A stretch of DNA of 64,000 bases from Pseudodesulfovibrio profundus (GTDB taxonomy: Bacteria; Desulfobacterota; Desulfovibrionia; Desulfovibrionales; Desulfovibrionaceae): positions 2,765,001-2,829,000 of the forward strand of contig NZ_LT907975.1 of NCBI RefSeq assembly GCF_900217235.1. Direction: 5' to 3'. The notes beneath the pieces are model-generated. The model saw nothing but the letters and a program-made list of their open reading frames with translations. It searched no databases and was not told the origin of the DNA. A program made the translations under genes and the position numbers. Positions 19,887-29,063 of the stretch are shown piece after piece (within the stretch, counting starts at the first letter, position 1; every line of letters begins with the position of its first letter).

Positions 19887-21845
19887 CTAGGAGAGCCAGA
19901 GAACAAAAACATCATCCGTTCCCTCCTTATTTGCGTCATCCGGCCATGGTTGCCCTGCAGCGGGTTCCTGCCGTTTGACTGTCATGCCCTGGCCCTTGAT
20001 GACCGGGACTATCCCTTTTTTGACGAGCAACTCCAGCGCCCGGCGTACGGGAAGCTGTCTGAAATCCGGAACACGATCCGTCATTGGTTGCTGTCTCGGA
20101 GCATCCATGGATTGTTCCAGAGGGTGCTCGACAAGGGATTCTACGGAAATATTCTCTGCCACTGCCGTATCAAGGGTCTCTGAGAGCTTGCCGTGATAGG
20201 CCAGTGTGCGCACGGTCACTTCCCGGCAGACGGGAGCGGCAACCATGGAGCCGTAGTTGGATTTCTGCGGCTCATCGACCATGGTGATCACCAGGAGTTC
20301 CGGGTCCAGAGCGGGAACCAATGCGACGAAGGAAGAAAGATATTGATCGCCGTAACCACCCTTGGCCGCTTTTTGAGCGGTGCCGGTTTTACCGGCCATG
20401 GTGATGCCTGCGATGCGTGCTCTGCGGCCGGTGCCGTCCTCGTGAACAACGTCTTTCATCATGGAAAGAACCGTGTCAGCGGTCTGTTGGCTGAAAATCT
20501 GCTCTGCGTTGTTTTTACGAGCTTTTTCCGGTGATTTGATCAACCGGAGGTCTTTGGTGACGCCGCCATTGGCCAAAGTGAGAAAACCCTTTGCCATCTG
20601 GATGGCCGTAGTACCGATGCCCTGACCAAAGCTGATGGCGGCCAGATCGACGCTGGTCCACTTGTCCGGCGGCATCATGATGCCGCGGGTTTCGCCCTGA
20701 AGCCCGATGTTGGTCTTTTCACCAAATCCGAGGCGGGAAAGGTAGGAATGGTAGACGCCAGCGCCGAGATCCAAACCGATCTTCGCGGTACCGATGTTGG
20801 AGGAGTAGCGCATGACCTTATGGGCCGGGAGCCATTTTTCCGGGTGGGTGTCGCGGATGGTCTTGCCTCCGACCCGCCAGCGACCATTCTCGCAGTTGAT
20901 GAGCGTATCCGGTTCGATAACGCCTTCTTCGAGTGCAGCGGCAAAAAGAAACGGCTTCATGGTGGAGCCGGGTTCGTACACATCGGTGATGGCGCGCAGG
21001 CGGCGCTGTGACGCTGTGGATTTGGAGACCGCGTTCGGATTGAAGAACGGGTAGTTGGCCATGGCAAGGATGTCGCCGGAATCCACGTCCACCACCATGA
21101 CGATACCGGCTCTGGCCTGATACTTCTCAATGGAGGTTGCCAGCGCCTGTTCAGCGGCATGTTGGATGTGTGTGTCGATGGTCAATCGAATGTCGAGACC
21201 GTTGATGTCCATCTCGCGGCCCTGGGCGTCGAGGTACATCCGACCGCCCTTGGCGTCGCGCTGGACCACATATTCGGCTTTGCCGGGCTTCATGCGCTCG
21301 TTGTAGATTCGCTCGATACCTTCCAGGCCCTGACCGTCGATATTGACGAAGCCGAGAAGTTGACCGGACAGGTGCCCATTGGGGTAGATGCGGGAATATT
21401 CACTGAGGAGGCTGATGCCCTTGAGATCGGCGCGTTCGATGGCCGCAGTTTCCCTGTCGGTCACCTGTCGTTTTATCCAGACGAATTTCTTCTTGGATTT
21501 GAGTTTGCGGTAGACTGTGCGGCGTGAAATTTTCAGATCACGAGACAGGGTGTCGGCGGCAACATCGATATTTTCTATCTGGAAAGGACGCGCATAGACG
21601 GATTTTGCCTCCACACTGGTGGCAAGCATCGCTCCGTTGCGATCGAAAATACGGCCCCGCTCGCCGAATTCATATTCAGCGGCATGGCTTTGTTTCGATG
21701 CTTTGCTCAGAAGGGCGCTGCCATCGTGCAGTTGCACCCATCCTGTCCTGGCCCAAAGACCCACAAGCGCAACAGCGAAGAGGACCATTACCAGTCCAAT
21801 CTTCACTTTGCTGAGATCTTTGCGCCCTTGGCTGCCTTTAGCCAT
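19887..21845 (-). CDS. ftsI: Division transpeptidase FtsI/PBP2B-like with PASTA repeat
   Basis: Septal peptidoglycan transpeptidase, anchored in the inner membrane; 652 residues. One membrane segment is near residues 15-32, then the PBP dimerisation domain. The catalytic motifs are S294-T-M-K297, S348-S-N and K486-T-G. A C-terminal PASTA-like repeat (VPDFRQLPVRRALELLVKKG) follows; enterobacterial FtsI lacks this. AGGGAA precedes the ATG. Partner of FtsW in septal synthesis. Confidence 0.95.
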   Translation of the reverse strand: MAKGSQGRKDLSKVKIGLVMVLFAVALVGLWARTGWVQLHDGSALLSKASKQSHAAEYEFGERGRIFDRNGAMLATSVEAKSVYARPFQIENIDVAADTLSRDLKISRRTVYRKLKSKKKFVWIKRQVTDRETAAIERADLKGISLLSEYSRIYPNGHLSGQLLGFVNIDGQGLEGIERIYNERMKPGKAEYVVQRDAKGGRMYLDAQGREMDINGLDIRLTIDTHIQHAAEQALATSIEKYQARAGIVMVVDVDSGDILAMANYPFFNPNAVSKSTASQRRLRAITDVYEPGSTMKPFLFAAALEEGVIEPDTLINCENGRWRVGGKTIRDTHPEKWLPAHKVMRYSSNIGTAKIGLDLGAGVYHSYLSRLGFGEKTNIGLQGETRGIMMPPDKWTSVDLAAISFGQGIGTTAIQMAKGFLTLANGGVTKDLRLIKSPEKARKNNAEQIFSQQTADTVLSMMKDVVHEDGTGRRARIAGITMAGKTGTAQKAAKGGYGDQYLSSFVALVPALDPELLVITMVDEPQKSNYGSMVAAPVCREVTVRTLAYHGKLSETLDTAVAENISVESLVEHPLEQSMDAPRQQPMTDRVPDFRQLPVRRALELLVKKGIVPVIKGQGMTVKRQEPAAGQPWPDDANKEGTDDVFVLWLS

Positions 21846-22019
21846 TTGATTCCCTGTGTCCCACTAGAGCGCTCAAGACGGTTATACGATCGCCGAATGT
21901 CTTACCGCTTCATCGTCCCTGAGTGGCATAGCCTTTCAAGCATGCCGATCAGGGGCTCTGTCGCACCTCGCGTCCGGTCTGTCGTCAACGGTCTTTCGAA
22001 CATCATGTTCGCGCGCCTG

Positions 22020-22304
22020 TTATCTCGAATCCGCAATGCGGCGAATCTGTCCCGGAGCGGCAACGGCCAAACCGTGTTGGCCGGCCAGTCGTTTGAGCTG
22101 GTAGGGTGAAGTCAGGTTGTTTCTCTCAACCGTCAGTTTCACCGCCAGATCTTTTTTTCGGTCCAGTTCTTTTTCCATCTTGCGCAGGTCGTAAGCCACG
22201 TCCATACGCTCGATGTTCAGCCATACTGCTCCCAAACCCAAAGTCAGAGCCGCACCCAGAAGAGTGAGGATCATCCATAAAAGGGTTCTGTCGACTTGGC
22301 TCAT
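22020..22304 (-). CDS. ftsL: FtsL-like division protein
   Basis: Small bitopic membrane protein of 94 residues. A hydrophobic segment (about residues 8-28) is followed by a coiled-coil-like stretch (RKMEKELDRKKDLAVKL) and a short C-terminal part. This layout and the position between rsmH and ftsI fit FtsL, which scaffolds the FtsQLB complex. Sequence alone is weak, as always for FtsL. The ATG overlaps the rsmH stop by 4 bp with GGAGAGGAAG upstream. The 174-bp spacer to ftsI shows no feature. Confidence 0.8.
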   Translation of the reverse strand: MSQVDRTLLWMILTLLGAALTLGLGAVWLNIERMDVAYDLRKMEKELDRKKDLAVKLTVERNNLTSPYQLKRLAGQHGLAVAAPGQIRRIADSR

Positions 22305-23284
22305 ACTTCCTCTCCATCGGCTGTGAGTCGTTCGGCCACGCGCAGTTTCGCGCTTCGGCTTCTGGAATTCACTTTCAACTCTTCTTCGGTGGGAAGTTGC
22401 GGTTTTTTCGTCAGTACTTTCAGTTCGGGAACGCCGCCGCAGGTGCAGTGGATTTGATGCGGGGGGCATTTGCATCCTTTAGCGGCATCCCTGAACGAAT
22501 GTTTCACTGCCCTGTCCTCCAGGGAGTGGAACGAAATAATGGCAACTCGTCCGCCGGGCTTCAGTCGTCCGACTATGGTTTTAAGGTAGTACTCGAGTTC
22601 CTCTGTTTCCCTGTTGACCGCTATGCGCAGTCCCTGAAATGTTCGGGTGGCAGGATGGTTCCGGGCCGTATGCCGCATCTTGGGCGGATAGGCGAGCCGG
22701 ACTATTTCTGCCAATTGGAGCGTCCTCGTAATCGCTCCTTTATCCCGAGCCTTCAGTATTGCAGACGCTATCTTTCCGGCCAGGGGATCTTCCCCGTAGA
22801 CCCGGATGATCCGCGCCAGATCACCGTGTTTAAGCGTTCTCACCAGATCAGCGGCCGAAGGGTCGCCGGAATCCGGGTTCATCCGCATGTCGAGGGGGCC
22901 GTCGTGTATGAAGCTGAATCCTCTATCGGCTTCATCGAGCTGCATGGACGATACGCCGAGGTCCAGAACCGCGCCGTCAATCTCGTCCCATCCGAGTTCG
23001 TCCAGGGCTTCCTCGAAGCGGGAGAAGGGCAGGTGGAACAGGTTGACGCGTTCGGCGAATTCCTCAAGCCGCCGCCGCGCATGTCCCAGCGCCGTTGTAT
23101 CCCTATCGAGCCCCAGCAGCTCTGCCTGACCTTCTGCAGCCTGCATAATGGCCTGGCTGTGCCCGCCCATGCCCAGGGTGCCGTCCATGTAACGACCGCC
23201 TGGTTTGGGGCGAAGCCACTCAACCACCTCATGTAAAAGAACTGTTGTGTGAATGGACGCCGGGTCCACGTTGTACTTAGGCAT
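22301..23284 (-). CDS. rsmH: 16S rRNA N4-methyltransferase RsmH (MraW)
   Basis: SAM-dependent methyltransferase acting on cytidine 1402 of 16S rRNA; 327 residues. The N-terminal HTTVLLHEVVEWL and DGTLGMGGHSQAI form the SAM site. GLRIAVNRETEELEYYL and AIISFHSLEDRAVKHSFR are family signatures. The ATG shares one base with the mraZ stop (TAATG). Second gene of the dcw cluster. Confidence 0.97.
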   Translation of the reverse strand: MPKYNVDPASIHTTVLLHEVVEWLRPKPGGRYMDGTLGMGGHSQAIMQAAEGQAELLGLDRDTTALGHARRRLEEFAERVNLFHLPFSRFEEALDELGWDEIDGAVLDLGVSSMQLDEADRGFSFIHDGPLDMRMNPDSGDPSAADLVRTLKHGDLARIIRVYGEDPLAGKIASAILKARDKGAITRTLQLAEIVRLAYPPKMRHTARNHPATRTFQGLRIAVNRETEELEYYLKTIVGRLKPGGRVAIISFHSLEDRAVKHSFRDAAKGCKCPPHQIHCTCGGVPELKVLTKKPQLPTEEELKVNSRSRSAKLRVAERLTADGEEV

Positions 23285-23730
23285 TAGAACGGCATGCTGA
23301 CGTTGTTTTCCGCCAGCTCGTCGGACACGTCGTAATCCTCGTCGAGCAGGCGTTCATAACTGTCGGCAGGCCATATCTCAAAGCGTCGCCCTGCTCCCAG
23401 CACCACAACATCCTTCTCCAGCTTGCCGGACTTGCGCAGGTGCGCGGGAATGGCTATGCGTCCCTGCTTGCCCACAGGCGTTTCCGTGTAACCGGAGTAC
23501 AAAATACGGATGGTGTTCTGGAGCGCACGGCTCGGCGTTTTCACCTTTTCCAGTTCACTTTCGAGGAGTGTCCATTGATCCGGGGTAATGCCGATGACAT
23601 GTTTGTCGTAGATGGTCAGCACGATGGTCGCATCCGGTACTTCCGACCGGATAAGATCCCGGAACTCGGGCGGCAAAACCAGCCGTCCCTTGTCGTCCAG
23701 GCTTCTATGTGCGTGACCTCTGAATTTCAT
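23284..23730 (-). CDS. mraZ: Transcriptional regulator MraZ
   Basis: DNA-binding regulator at the head of the dcw cluster; 148 residues, the usual size. It has two SpoVT/AbrB-like halves, each with a DxKGR-type motif: LDDKGRLVLPPEFRD near residue 10 and PVGKQGRIAIPAHLRKSG further on. MraZ is known to bind repeats in its own promoter and control the cluster. The ATG at 23730 gives the family's MKFRGHAH-like start; an ATG-like start 8 codons earlier is not needed. Confidence 0.95.
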   Translation of the reverse strand: MKFRGHAHRSLDDKGRLVLPPEFRDLIRSEVPDATIVLTIYDKHVIGITPDQWTLLESELEKVKTPSRALQNTIRILYSGYTETPVGKQGRIAIPAHLRKSGKLEKDVVVLGAGRRFEIWPADSYERLLDEDYDVSDELAENNVSMPF

Positions 23731-23744
23731 TCTGCCCCCGGAGT

Positions 23745-23804
23745 GAAGACTCACTCCACTGTTCTTCCACTTTATGTCCCAAAATTGGGAATGTGATCCA
23801 CTTC
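23745..23804 (-). promoter_or_regulatory. Probable MraZ operator repeats
   Basis: Read on the minus strand, AAAGTGG (23767-23773) and ACAGTGG (23756-23762) are direct repeats with a 4-bp spacer, an 11-bp period. A further GAAGTGG lies upstream (23798-23804). MraZ boxes described in mollicutes are AAAGTG[T/G] repeats with the same spacing. A palindrome TCCCAA-AA-TTGGGA (23777-23790) lies between them. The position just before mraZ fits autoregulation. Confidence 0.6.
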
Positions 23805-23887
23805 TTTACACCGGTGCTTGAAAATCAAGAGAAAGTCAACCGCTAATTATGAAATGAGAGGGTAAAAAAAAGCGGGTATTATTGCTT

Positions 23888-24609
23888 GGGGCTGTCCTAG
23901 CTAAGCACTCCGCTTAGGCTTAGGATGGCATCATGTACGAAAGGAAAAGCAGGCTCAGCCCACAGAAGCGGGCCAGGCTCATTGAGCACTTCATTGCCGG
24001 CACAACGGCACGTGCTGCCGCTCAACTGGTGGACGTCAACAAGAACACGGCGGCCACGTTTTTCACTCGGCTGAGGAAAATCATTGCCGATGAGATGGAA
24101 AAGGCATCGCCATTCGACGGTGAGATTGAAGTTGATGAGAGCTACTTCGGAGGAGTCAGGAAAGGCAAGCGCGGTCGAGGTGCTGCAGGGAAAGTCCCTG
24201 TTTTCGGCTTGTTGAAGCGTGGAGGGCGGGTTTATACGGTCATGATCCCAAACGCCCGGAGCACGACACTTCTCCCCATCATGGAGCGTATGATCTTGCC
24301 GGACAGTATCGTGTACACTGACGCTTTCAGAAGCTATGATGCGCTGGATGTCTCGGACTTCCACCATGTGCGGATCAATCACTCTGAAAGGTTCGTGGAC
24401 AGGCAAAACCACATCAATGGGATTGAGAACTTTTGGAACCAAGCCAAGCGCCACCTCCGCCGGTTCAACGGCATCCCCAGGGACAGTTTTTTCCTGTTCC
24501 TTAAAGAGTGTGAGTGGCGGTTCAATTGTGGTGACCATAAAATGTTACTTAAGCAACTGAAAAAGTGGATTAATCAGCGGGGAAAATCCTAGTTAGCTAG
24601 GACAGCCCC
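23888..24609 (+). mobile_element. IS1595-family insertion sequence, intact
   Basis: A 722-bp insertion sequence with perfect 17-bp terminal inverted repeats: GGGGCTGTCCTAGCTAA at 23888-23904 and its complement at 24593-24609. It holds one intact transposase and has an 8-bp target duplication. It sits between pyk and mraZ, 150 bp upstream of the mraZ start, and is oriented away from the dcw cluster. The MraZ repeats stay on the mraZ side. Confidence 0.95.
23933..24592 (+). CDS. IS1595-family transposase (ISXO2-like)
   Basis: Transposase of 219 residues. The core starts at IEVDESYFGG and continues to VYTDAFRSYDAL, NHSERFVDRQNHINGIENFW and the QAKRHLRRFNGIP region. This is the ISXO2-like DDE domain, with Asp in VDES, Asp in VYTD and an Asn/Glu at the third site. 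The N-terminus (LIEHFIAGTTARAAAQLVDVNKNTA) looks like a helix-turn-helix. The frame is uninterrupted, so the element may be active. Confidence 0.93.
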   Translation: MYERKSRLSPQKRARLIEHFIAGTTARAAAQLVDVNKNTAATFFTRLRKIIADEMEKASPFDGEIEVDESYFGGVRKGKRGRGAAGKVPVFGLLKRGGRVYTVMIPNARSTTLLPIMERMILPDSIVYTDAFRSYDALDVSDFHHVRINHSERFVDRQNHINGIENFWNQAKRHLRRFNGIPRDSFFLFLKECEWRFNCGDHKMLLKQLKKWINQRGKS

Positions 24610-24773
24610 TATTGCTTTTTTGCGCGCAGCAGCCTAAACTTCGCTCAAAGTAACGAATGTACGATTTCGGAAAACCATGATAAATCAGTTGGTAAAGCCG
24701 AAGCATGTTGGGCGGAAGCCCTGAGAATAGCCTTTCAGATCAGAAAACGTGATAATTCCCGAAGGGGGGAAGC

Positions 24774-26216
24774 ATGGACAGACATATCAAGATTATCGCA
24801 ACACTCGGGCCTGGTACTGATTCCTACGAAGCAGTCAAGGAACTGGTAGAATCCGGGGCGAAAATCTTTCGCCTGAACTTTTCCCATGGTGGAAGAGAAT
24901 TTTTCGAAAAGATGGTTGTCATCATCCGGCGACTGGAAAAAGAGACCGGCCTGACCCTGACCATCCTGCAGGACCTCTCCGGTCCCAAAATCAGAACCTG
25001 CGATGTCGGACTCGGCGCCATTGAAGTCTCCAAGGGGACCGAAGTGCTGCTGGGTGTTCCCGACAAGGCCGAAGGTGTGGAAGAACCGTTCATCTGCCTG
25101 GATATTCCTGAACTGTTCGAAGGCGTTAAAGTGGGCGACCCGGTTGCCTTGTCCGATGGAATGATCCGTTTTCGTGTCAAGAAGATCGAGGATGAGTTCC
25201 TTATCAGACTGGAGGCGATCAACTCCGGCATGTGTCCGCCCCGAAAGGGTATTACCTTCCCGGGCACCAAGACTCCGCTCGCACCGCTGACCGAAAAGGA
25301 CAAGGCGGATCTGGCCATCGGCATGGAGATCGGCGTGGATGTCGTTGCCATGAGTTTCGTGCAGAAGCCCGAAGATATCTGCAACCTTCGCGCGGAGATG
25401 ATTCAGTACGGACGGCGGATTCCGATCATTGCCAAGCTGGAGCGAATTGCCGCTCTCGAAAGCCTCGATGCAATCATTGCCGAAGCCGACGGAATCATGG
25501 TGGCTCGCGGTGATCTGGGATTGGAACTGGACCTGGCCGAACTGCCCGTTGCCCAGAAGCGCATCATCAAGGCGTGCAACGCTGCCGGAAAGCCGGTCAT
25601 CGTGGCAACTCAGATGCTGCTCTCCATGGTCAATTCGCCCATGGCCACCCGTGCGGAAACCACGGACGTCGCCAACGCCATTCTGGATGGTGCCGACTGT
25701 GTCATGCTCTCCGAAGAAACCGCCATTGGCCGGTACCCCGGAGATACGGTCCGGTTCATGCGCAAGATCGCCTACGAGATCGAACGATTCATGTTCGAAT
25801 CCGGTCTGGCCGGTCCGGCGACAGACAAGGAAAAGGAGCACCCCTCCACTTTCCTGGCCCATGCCGCAGCTATGCTGGCAGGCAAGACGGACGCTAAGGC
25901 CATTGTGTGTCACTCCACATCCGGAGCCACGTCCCGCATCCTTTCGTCGCGTCGACCGAAGCAGTCAGTGTATGCGTTGAGCTCCGATCCTATCGTTCGG
26001 CACTTCACAAATCTTTCCTGGGGGGTTATCCCGGCGGAACCACTCGATGTCATTGACGATCATCAGGAACGGGCAGAGGTCTTTGTTCGGCAGTCTCCAG
26101 ATTTTGTGGAGGGCGATATCGTCATCGTCACCGCCGGACAACCTGAAAAGGGTAAGACCGTGACCCAGACCAACGTTGTCAAGCTCTATGAAAAGCTAGC
26201 TAAAGAAGTAAATTGA
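24774..26216 (+). CDS. pyk: Pyruvate kinase
   Basis: Glycolytic enzyme turning phosphoenolpyruvate and ADP into pyruvate and ATP; 480 residues. The N-terminus IIATLGPGTDSYE and RLNFSHGG form the start of the barrel. IIAKLERIAALESLDAIIAEADGIMVARGDLGLEL is the active-site signature (shown in the protein near residues 218-252). MLSEETAIGRYP and a C-terminal allosteric domain follow. GGGGGGAA precedes the ATG. It shares one base with the next gene (TGATG). Confidence 0.97.
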   Translation: MDRHIKIIATLGPGTDSYEAVKELVESGAKIFRLNFSHGGREFFEKMVVIIRRLEKETGLTLTILQDLSGPKIRTCDVGLGAIEVSKGTEVLLGVPDKAEGVEEPFICLDIPELFEGVKVGDPVALSDGMIRFRVKKIEDEFLIRLEAINSGMCPPRKGITFPGTKTPLAPLTEKDKADLAIGMEIGVDVVAMSFVQKPEDICNLRAEMIQYGRRIPIIAKLERIAALESLDAIIAEADGIMVARGDLGLELDLAELPVAQKRIIKACNAAGKPVIVATQMLLSMVNSPMATRAETTDVANAILDGADCVMLSEETAIGRYPGDTVRFMRKIAYEIERFMFESGLAGPATDKEKEHPSTFLAHAAAMLAGKTDAKAIVCHSTSGATSRILSSRRPKQSVYALSSDPIVRHFTNLSWGVIPAEPLDVIDDHQERAEVFVRQSPDFVEGDIVIVTAGQPEKGKTVTQTNVVKLYEKLAKEVN

Positions 26217-27220
26217 TGAGTAATTACAACATCCCCGATGGACTGAACGAAGAGTACTACCAGATCAGCCAGGACATACTCGGCAGCTTCAACAAGTACC
26301 GTCCACCGCTCAACATCTACAGCTTCAAGGAAGATGTTGCCCGGATCATGCCCTACTACAAAGTGGGCGGACGGTTGAGTAACGAGCAGATCGAAGAACT
26401 GGCACAGATGACGAACGAAGGGCTCATTTTCGTTTCACGCGAAGATCACCCTGTTTACGTCAAGCACATCAGCTACCAGCTTGATCTTGTCCTCGTAGAC
26501 AAGAACCTGAAAGAAAAGGAAATCGCTGATATTTTCACTCAGGCTCTGACGCGGCGGTTGGAAGAGTTCTTCGAGCAGCCGGTTCCTGCGGTGTTCGATA
26601 AGCTGTGGGTGGATCTGATGGTTCTAACGGAATATCTGTATGAGGATATCCGTCGAGTCAAAGCACTGGTGCGCAGACTGCATAAGAAGCATTCACTGGC
26701 AAATCACAGCTTGAACAGCGGGTTTCTGGGGCTTGCTTTGTGGAGCAAACTCAAGGGCAAGAATTTCACTGACGGTGTGAAACGCAAGACCTTTGATCGC
26801 ATGACGGCTGGGTTGTTTCTGCATGATCTGGGCATGGCCAAAGTGCCGCCGTTCATTCGCGAGAAGAATAAGCCTTTGGGACCTGATGAGCGAAGCAAGG
26901 TCAATAATCACACCAAGACCGGGTTCGAGATGTTGAGCAAGCTCAACCTGCGTTATCCCGAAGTCGAGCAGTGCGTTACCGAACACCATGAGCGGGTCAA
27001 TGGCTCCGGCTACCCCTCCAAAAGCAAGGAACAGGGATTTGCCGGACGGTTGTGCGCCGTGGCCGATTCCTTCTGCGCCATGATTGCCGACAGGCCCTAC
27101 GCCGAAGGCATGACCATGGTCCAGGCGGCCAATGATCTGGCCTCAGACGGTCGGTATGATCAGGAGATGACCAAGGCGTTGCAGATCATGCTGATGGTTG
27201 ATTTGAAAATGAAGAAATAA
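26216..27220 (+). CDS. HD-GYP domain phosphohydrolase
   Basis: Protein of 334 residues with a C-terminal HD-GYP domain. FLHDLGMAKVP carries the HD pair; HHERVNGSGYP carries the HH and GYP-type motif. Such domains break down cyclic di-GMP or related dinucleotides. The N-terminal 150 residues are not recognised and show no receiver domain or membrane segment. It overlaps the pyk stop by one base, so it is co-translated with pyruvate kinase, an unusual pairing. An in-frame TTG one codon earlier is unlikely. Confidence 0.85.
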   Translation: MSNYNIPDGLNEEYYQISQDILGSFNKYRPPLNIYSFKEDVARIMPYYKVGGRLSNEQIEELAQMTNEGLIFVSREDHPVYVKHISYQLDLVLVDKNLKEKEIADIFTQALTRRLEEFFEQPVPAVFDKLWVDLMVLTEYLYEDIRRVKALVRRLHKKHSLANHSLNSGFLGLALWSKLKGKNFTDGVKRKTFDRMTAGLFLHDLGMAKVPPFIREKNKPLGPDERSKVNNHTKTGFEMLSKLNLRYPEVEQCVTEHHERVNGSGYPSKSKEQGFAGRLCAVADSFCAMIADRPYAEGMTMVQAANDLASDGRYDQEMTKALQIMLMVDLKMKK

Positions 27221-27409
27221 CGGATTGTATTTCTAGTCCGGTAGCGGGAAGATCTTTTGCTCTTGCCCGATTGTGTCCAGTTGTCTTCGCCGGTTAGGGG
27301 ATGAACCGCGTCGGTTGGCATCGGGAGCCGTGCTTGTGCTTTCAGCGTTGAGTATGGCCTGGATCAGATTCTTACCGCTTTCGGCAATAGTATCTATTAC
27401 AATATATAA
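27221..27409. other. Spacer without a supported gene
   Basis: No coding sequence is supported here. A 63-codon minus-strand reading begins inside the adjacent terminator stem and has no ribosome-binding site. Confidence 0.5.
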
Positions 27410-27445
27410 AGCGCCCCGCTTCAATTGAAGCGGGGCGCTCTTTTT
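27410..27445. terminator. Bidirectional-looking intrinsic terminator
   Basis: Perfect 15+15 palindrome at 27410-27439 with T5 on the plus side. The minus side has a weaker T-rich run (CTTTATAT). It separates the HD-GYP gene from the convergent CBS gene. Confidence 0.9.
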
Positions 27446-27467
27446 GTCTTGATCGTGATAGGTCGGA

Positions 27468-27953
27468 TTAAAAAACCTGCACCATATCCCGTGTCATTTC
27501 GCGGTAGACGTCGGTGACGTAGACCACGCCCATGACGCGCTCGCCCTCGACGACCAGCGCCCAATCTCGGCGGGACTTGAGAAAGGTGTCGAGCACGAGA
27601 AGGATCGGTTCGTTGGGCTTCAGGATGGGCGGATTGCGGATGATGTAATCATCCAGGCGCATCTGCGTGCAGATCAGGCAAGCATTGGCAAACTGCTGAT
27701 CCCAATCCACGTCCCCGGCGCTGATGAGGTTGTCGTCCTTCAGGACCGACTGCTTAACGGCCTTGAACAGCTTCCAGAGATTGATGGCGCCGACAAGCTT
27801 GCCGCCCTTACTCTTGACAACGACCACCTGTGAATCAGGATCGTTGATCATGGCCTTGCGCATGACGCGGATGGTTTCAGCGAGGCTGGCATCTTCCTGT
27901 ACGGTCGGGAATTCGTCGCGCATCATGTCCCAGGCGCGCTTTCTGAGCATCAT
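27468..27953 (-). CDS. CBS-domain pair protein
   Basis: Cytoplasmic protein of 161 residues made almost wholly of two CBS motifs. The first runs over residues 10-60 (MRDEFPTVQEDASLAETIRV to KLVGAINLWKL). The second is over residues 100-155 (YIIRNPPILKPNEPILLVLDTF to VMGVVYVTDVYRE). CBS pairs bind adenine nucleotides and act as energy or ligand sensors. No effector domain is attached. GGAGATACCC lies before the start. Confidence 0.85.
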   Translation of the reverse strand: MMLRKRAWDMMRDEFPTVQEDASLAETIRVMRKAMINDPDSQVVVVKSKGGKLVGAINLWKLFKAVKQSVLKDDNLISAGDVDWDQQFANACLICTQMRLDDYIIRNPPILKPNEPILLVLDTFLKSRRDWALVVEGERVMGVVYVTDVYREMTRDMVQVF

Positions 27954-28095
27954 AACAGGGTATCTCCTTCGGCTAGACGTAGATATTACCGGTATTTCCT
28001 GATTCCATAGTTAGCTCTTCCCTGCCAATTTGTCTACATTTGTCAGTATTTGGCACATACTTGACTTAGAAAATAAACCATATGAAAAGGAAGGT

Positions 28096-28866
28096 ATGAG
28101 AAAAATTTCTATTGCTATTGCCCTGATCCTGATGCTGACGTGTGCGAGCCTGGCCACTGCTGGAGTGAAGACTCCCTTTGGTCCCGGAGAAAAGCTTTCC
28201 TATGAAATTCATTGGACTTTCGTGCACGCTGGCAATGCCGAACTGGAAATGATGCCCGATACGGAAATGAACGGTGTCAAAGCTCGCCATTTCAAGGCCA
28301 CGGCACGAACCGTTCCATGGGTCGATGCGTTCTATAAGGTGCGGGACACCATGGAATCATGGACGGATATGGATGTTTCCTACGCTCTTCGTCATCTGAA
28401 GGATCAGAACGAAGGCAACTATCACAAGAAGGTGGACCTCGTTTTTGACAAGGACCAGAACGTGACCCGCCGATATGTGAAGGGAGAGCTGAGAGAGACC
28501 CTACCGCAGCCGGACATCGTCTTTGATACCATGTCGGTTCTCTATAACTTCAGGAAGCAACTGCTGTACAAGACCATGCAGTTTGGAGTGAATGTCACGG
28601 ATGGCAAAAAGACCGTGATGGGTGAATCGTACGTCGAGACAACAGAGGATGTCGAAACACCCATGGGAGTCATCCGGGCGTTCAAGGTCGTGCTCGACAT
28701 CAAGCACTTGTCCGGCGTGTTCAAAAAAAGCAAGGATGCCGAGCTGGTTGTCTGGTTTTCAGCCGATGAACGACGCATCCCGGTCAAGGTCAGATCCAAA
28801 GTTGTGGTGGGGCATTTTACCCTCGAACTGGTGGACTACCGCCCGCCAAAATCAAACAACATGTGA
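28096..28866 (+). CDS. Exported DUF3108 protein
   Basis: Protein of 256 residues with an N-terminal signal peptide (residues 1-25, cleavage near LATAG). The mature start PFGPGEKLSYEIHWTFVHAGNAELEM is the DUF3108 hallmark. The rest is a predicted beta-rich lipid-binding-like fold. Function is not established; the family is periplasmic or outer-membrane linked. The ATG at 28096 follows AAGGAAGG; a reading from 28030 would bury the signal peptide. Confidence 0.82.
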   Translation: MRKISIAIALILMLTCASLATAGVKTPFGPGEKLSYEIHWTFVHAGNAELEMMPDTEMNGVKARHFKATARTVPWVDAFYKVRDTMESWTDMDVSYALRHLKDQNEGNYHKKVDLVFDKDQNVTRRYVKGELRETLPQPDIVFDTMSVLYNFRKQLLYKTMQFGVNVTDGKKTVMGESYVETTEDVETPMGVIRAFKVVLDIKHLSGVFKKSKDAELVVWFSADERRIPVKVRSKVVVGHFTLELVDYRPPKSNNM

Positions 28867-29063
28867 GTATTACAGTAATTATTTTTATTCTCAGTTAGGC
28901 TTGAGCCTTGTGTTAAATTAAGAAGGAAATGGTGTCTGAAGCTCGTCTGGAAAGATTATAAAAGGTCAATACTTATTCAATCTTGTTCATGGGTTGTTGG
29001 CTACTGTATAGTAGACGCAGGCAAGGGGGGGATAGTGTTTGATATCATTTGGGCGAGGATGTT

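Larger units (their letters stand above)
23880..24617. repeat. 8-bp target-site duplication flanking the IS
   Basis: TATTGCTT is found at 23880-23887 and again at 24610-24617, directly abutting both ends of the insertion sequence. Eight bases is the duplication size of the IS1595 family. The perfect match points to a recent insertion. Confidence 0.95.

Noticed and set aside
19868-19939. N-terminal extension of MurE
   Set aside because: It would overlap the ftsI 3' end and adds residues absent in the family.
27233-27424. 63-codon minus-strand reading
   Set aside because: It begins inside the terminator stem with a TTG codon and no ribosome-binding site.
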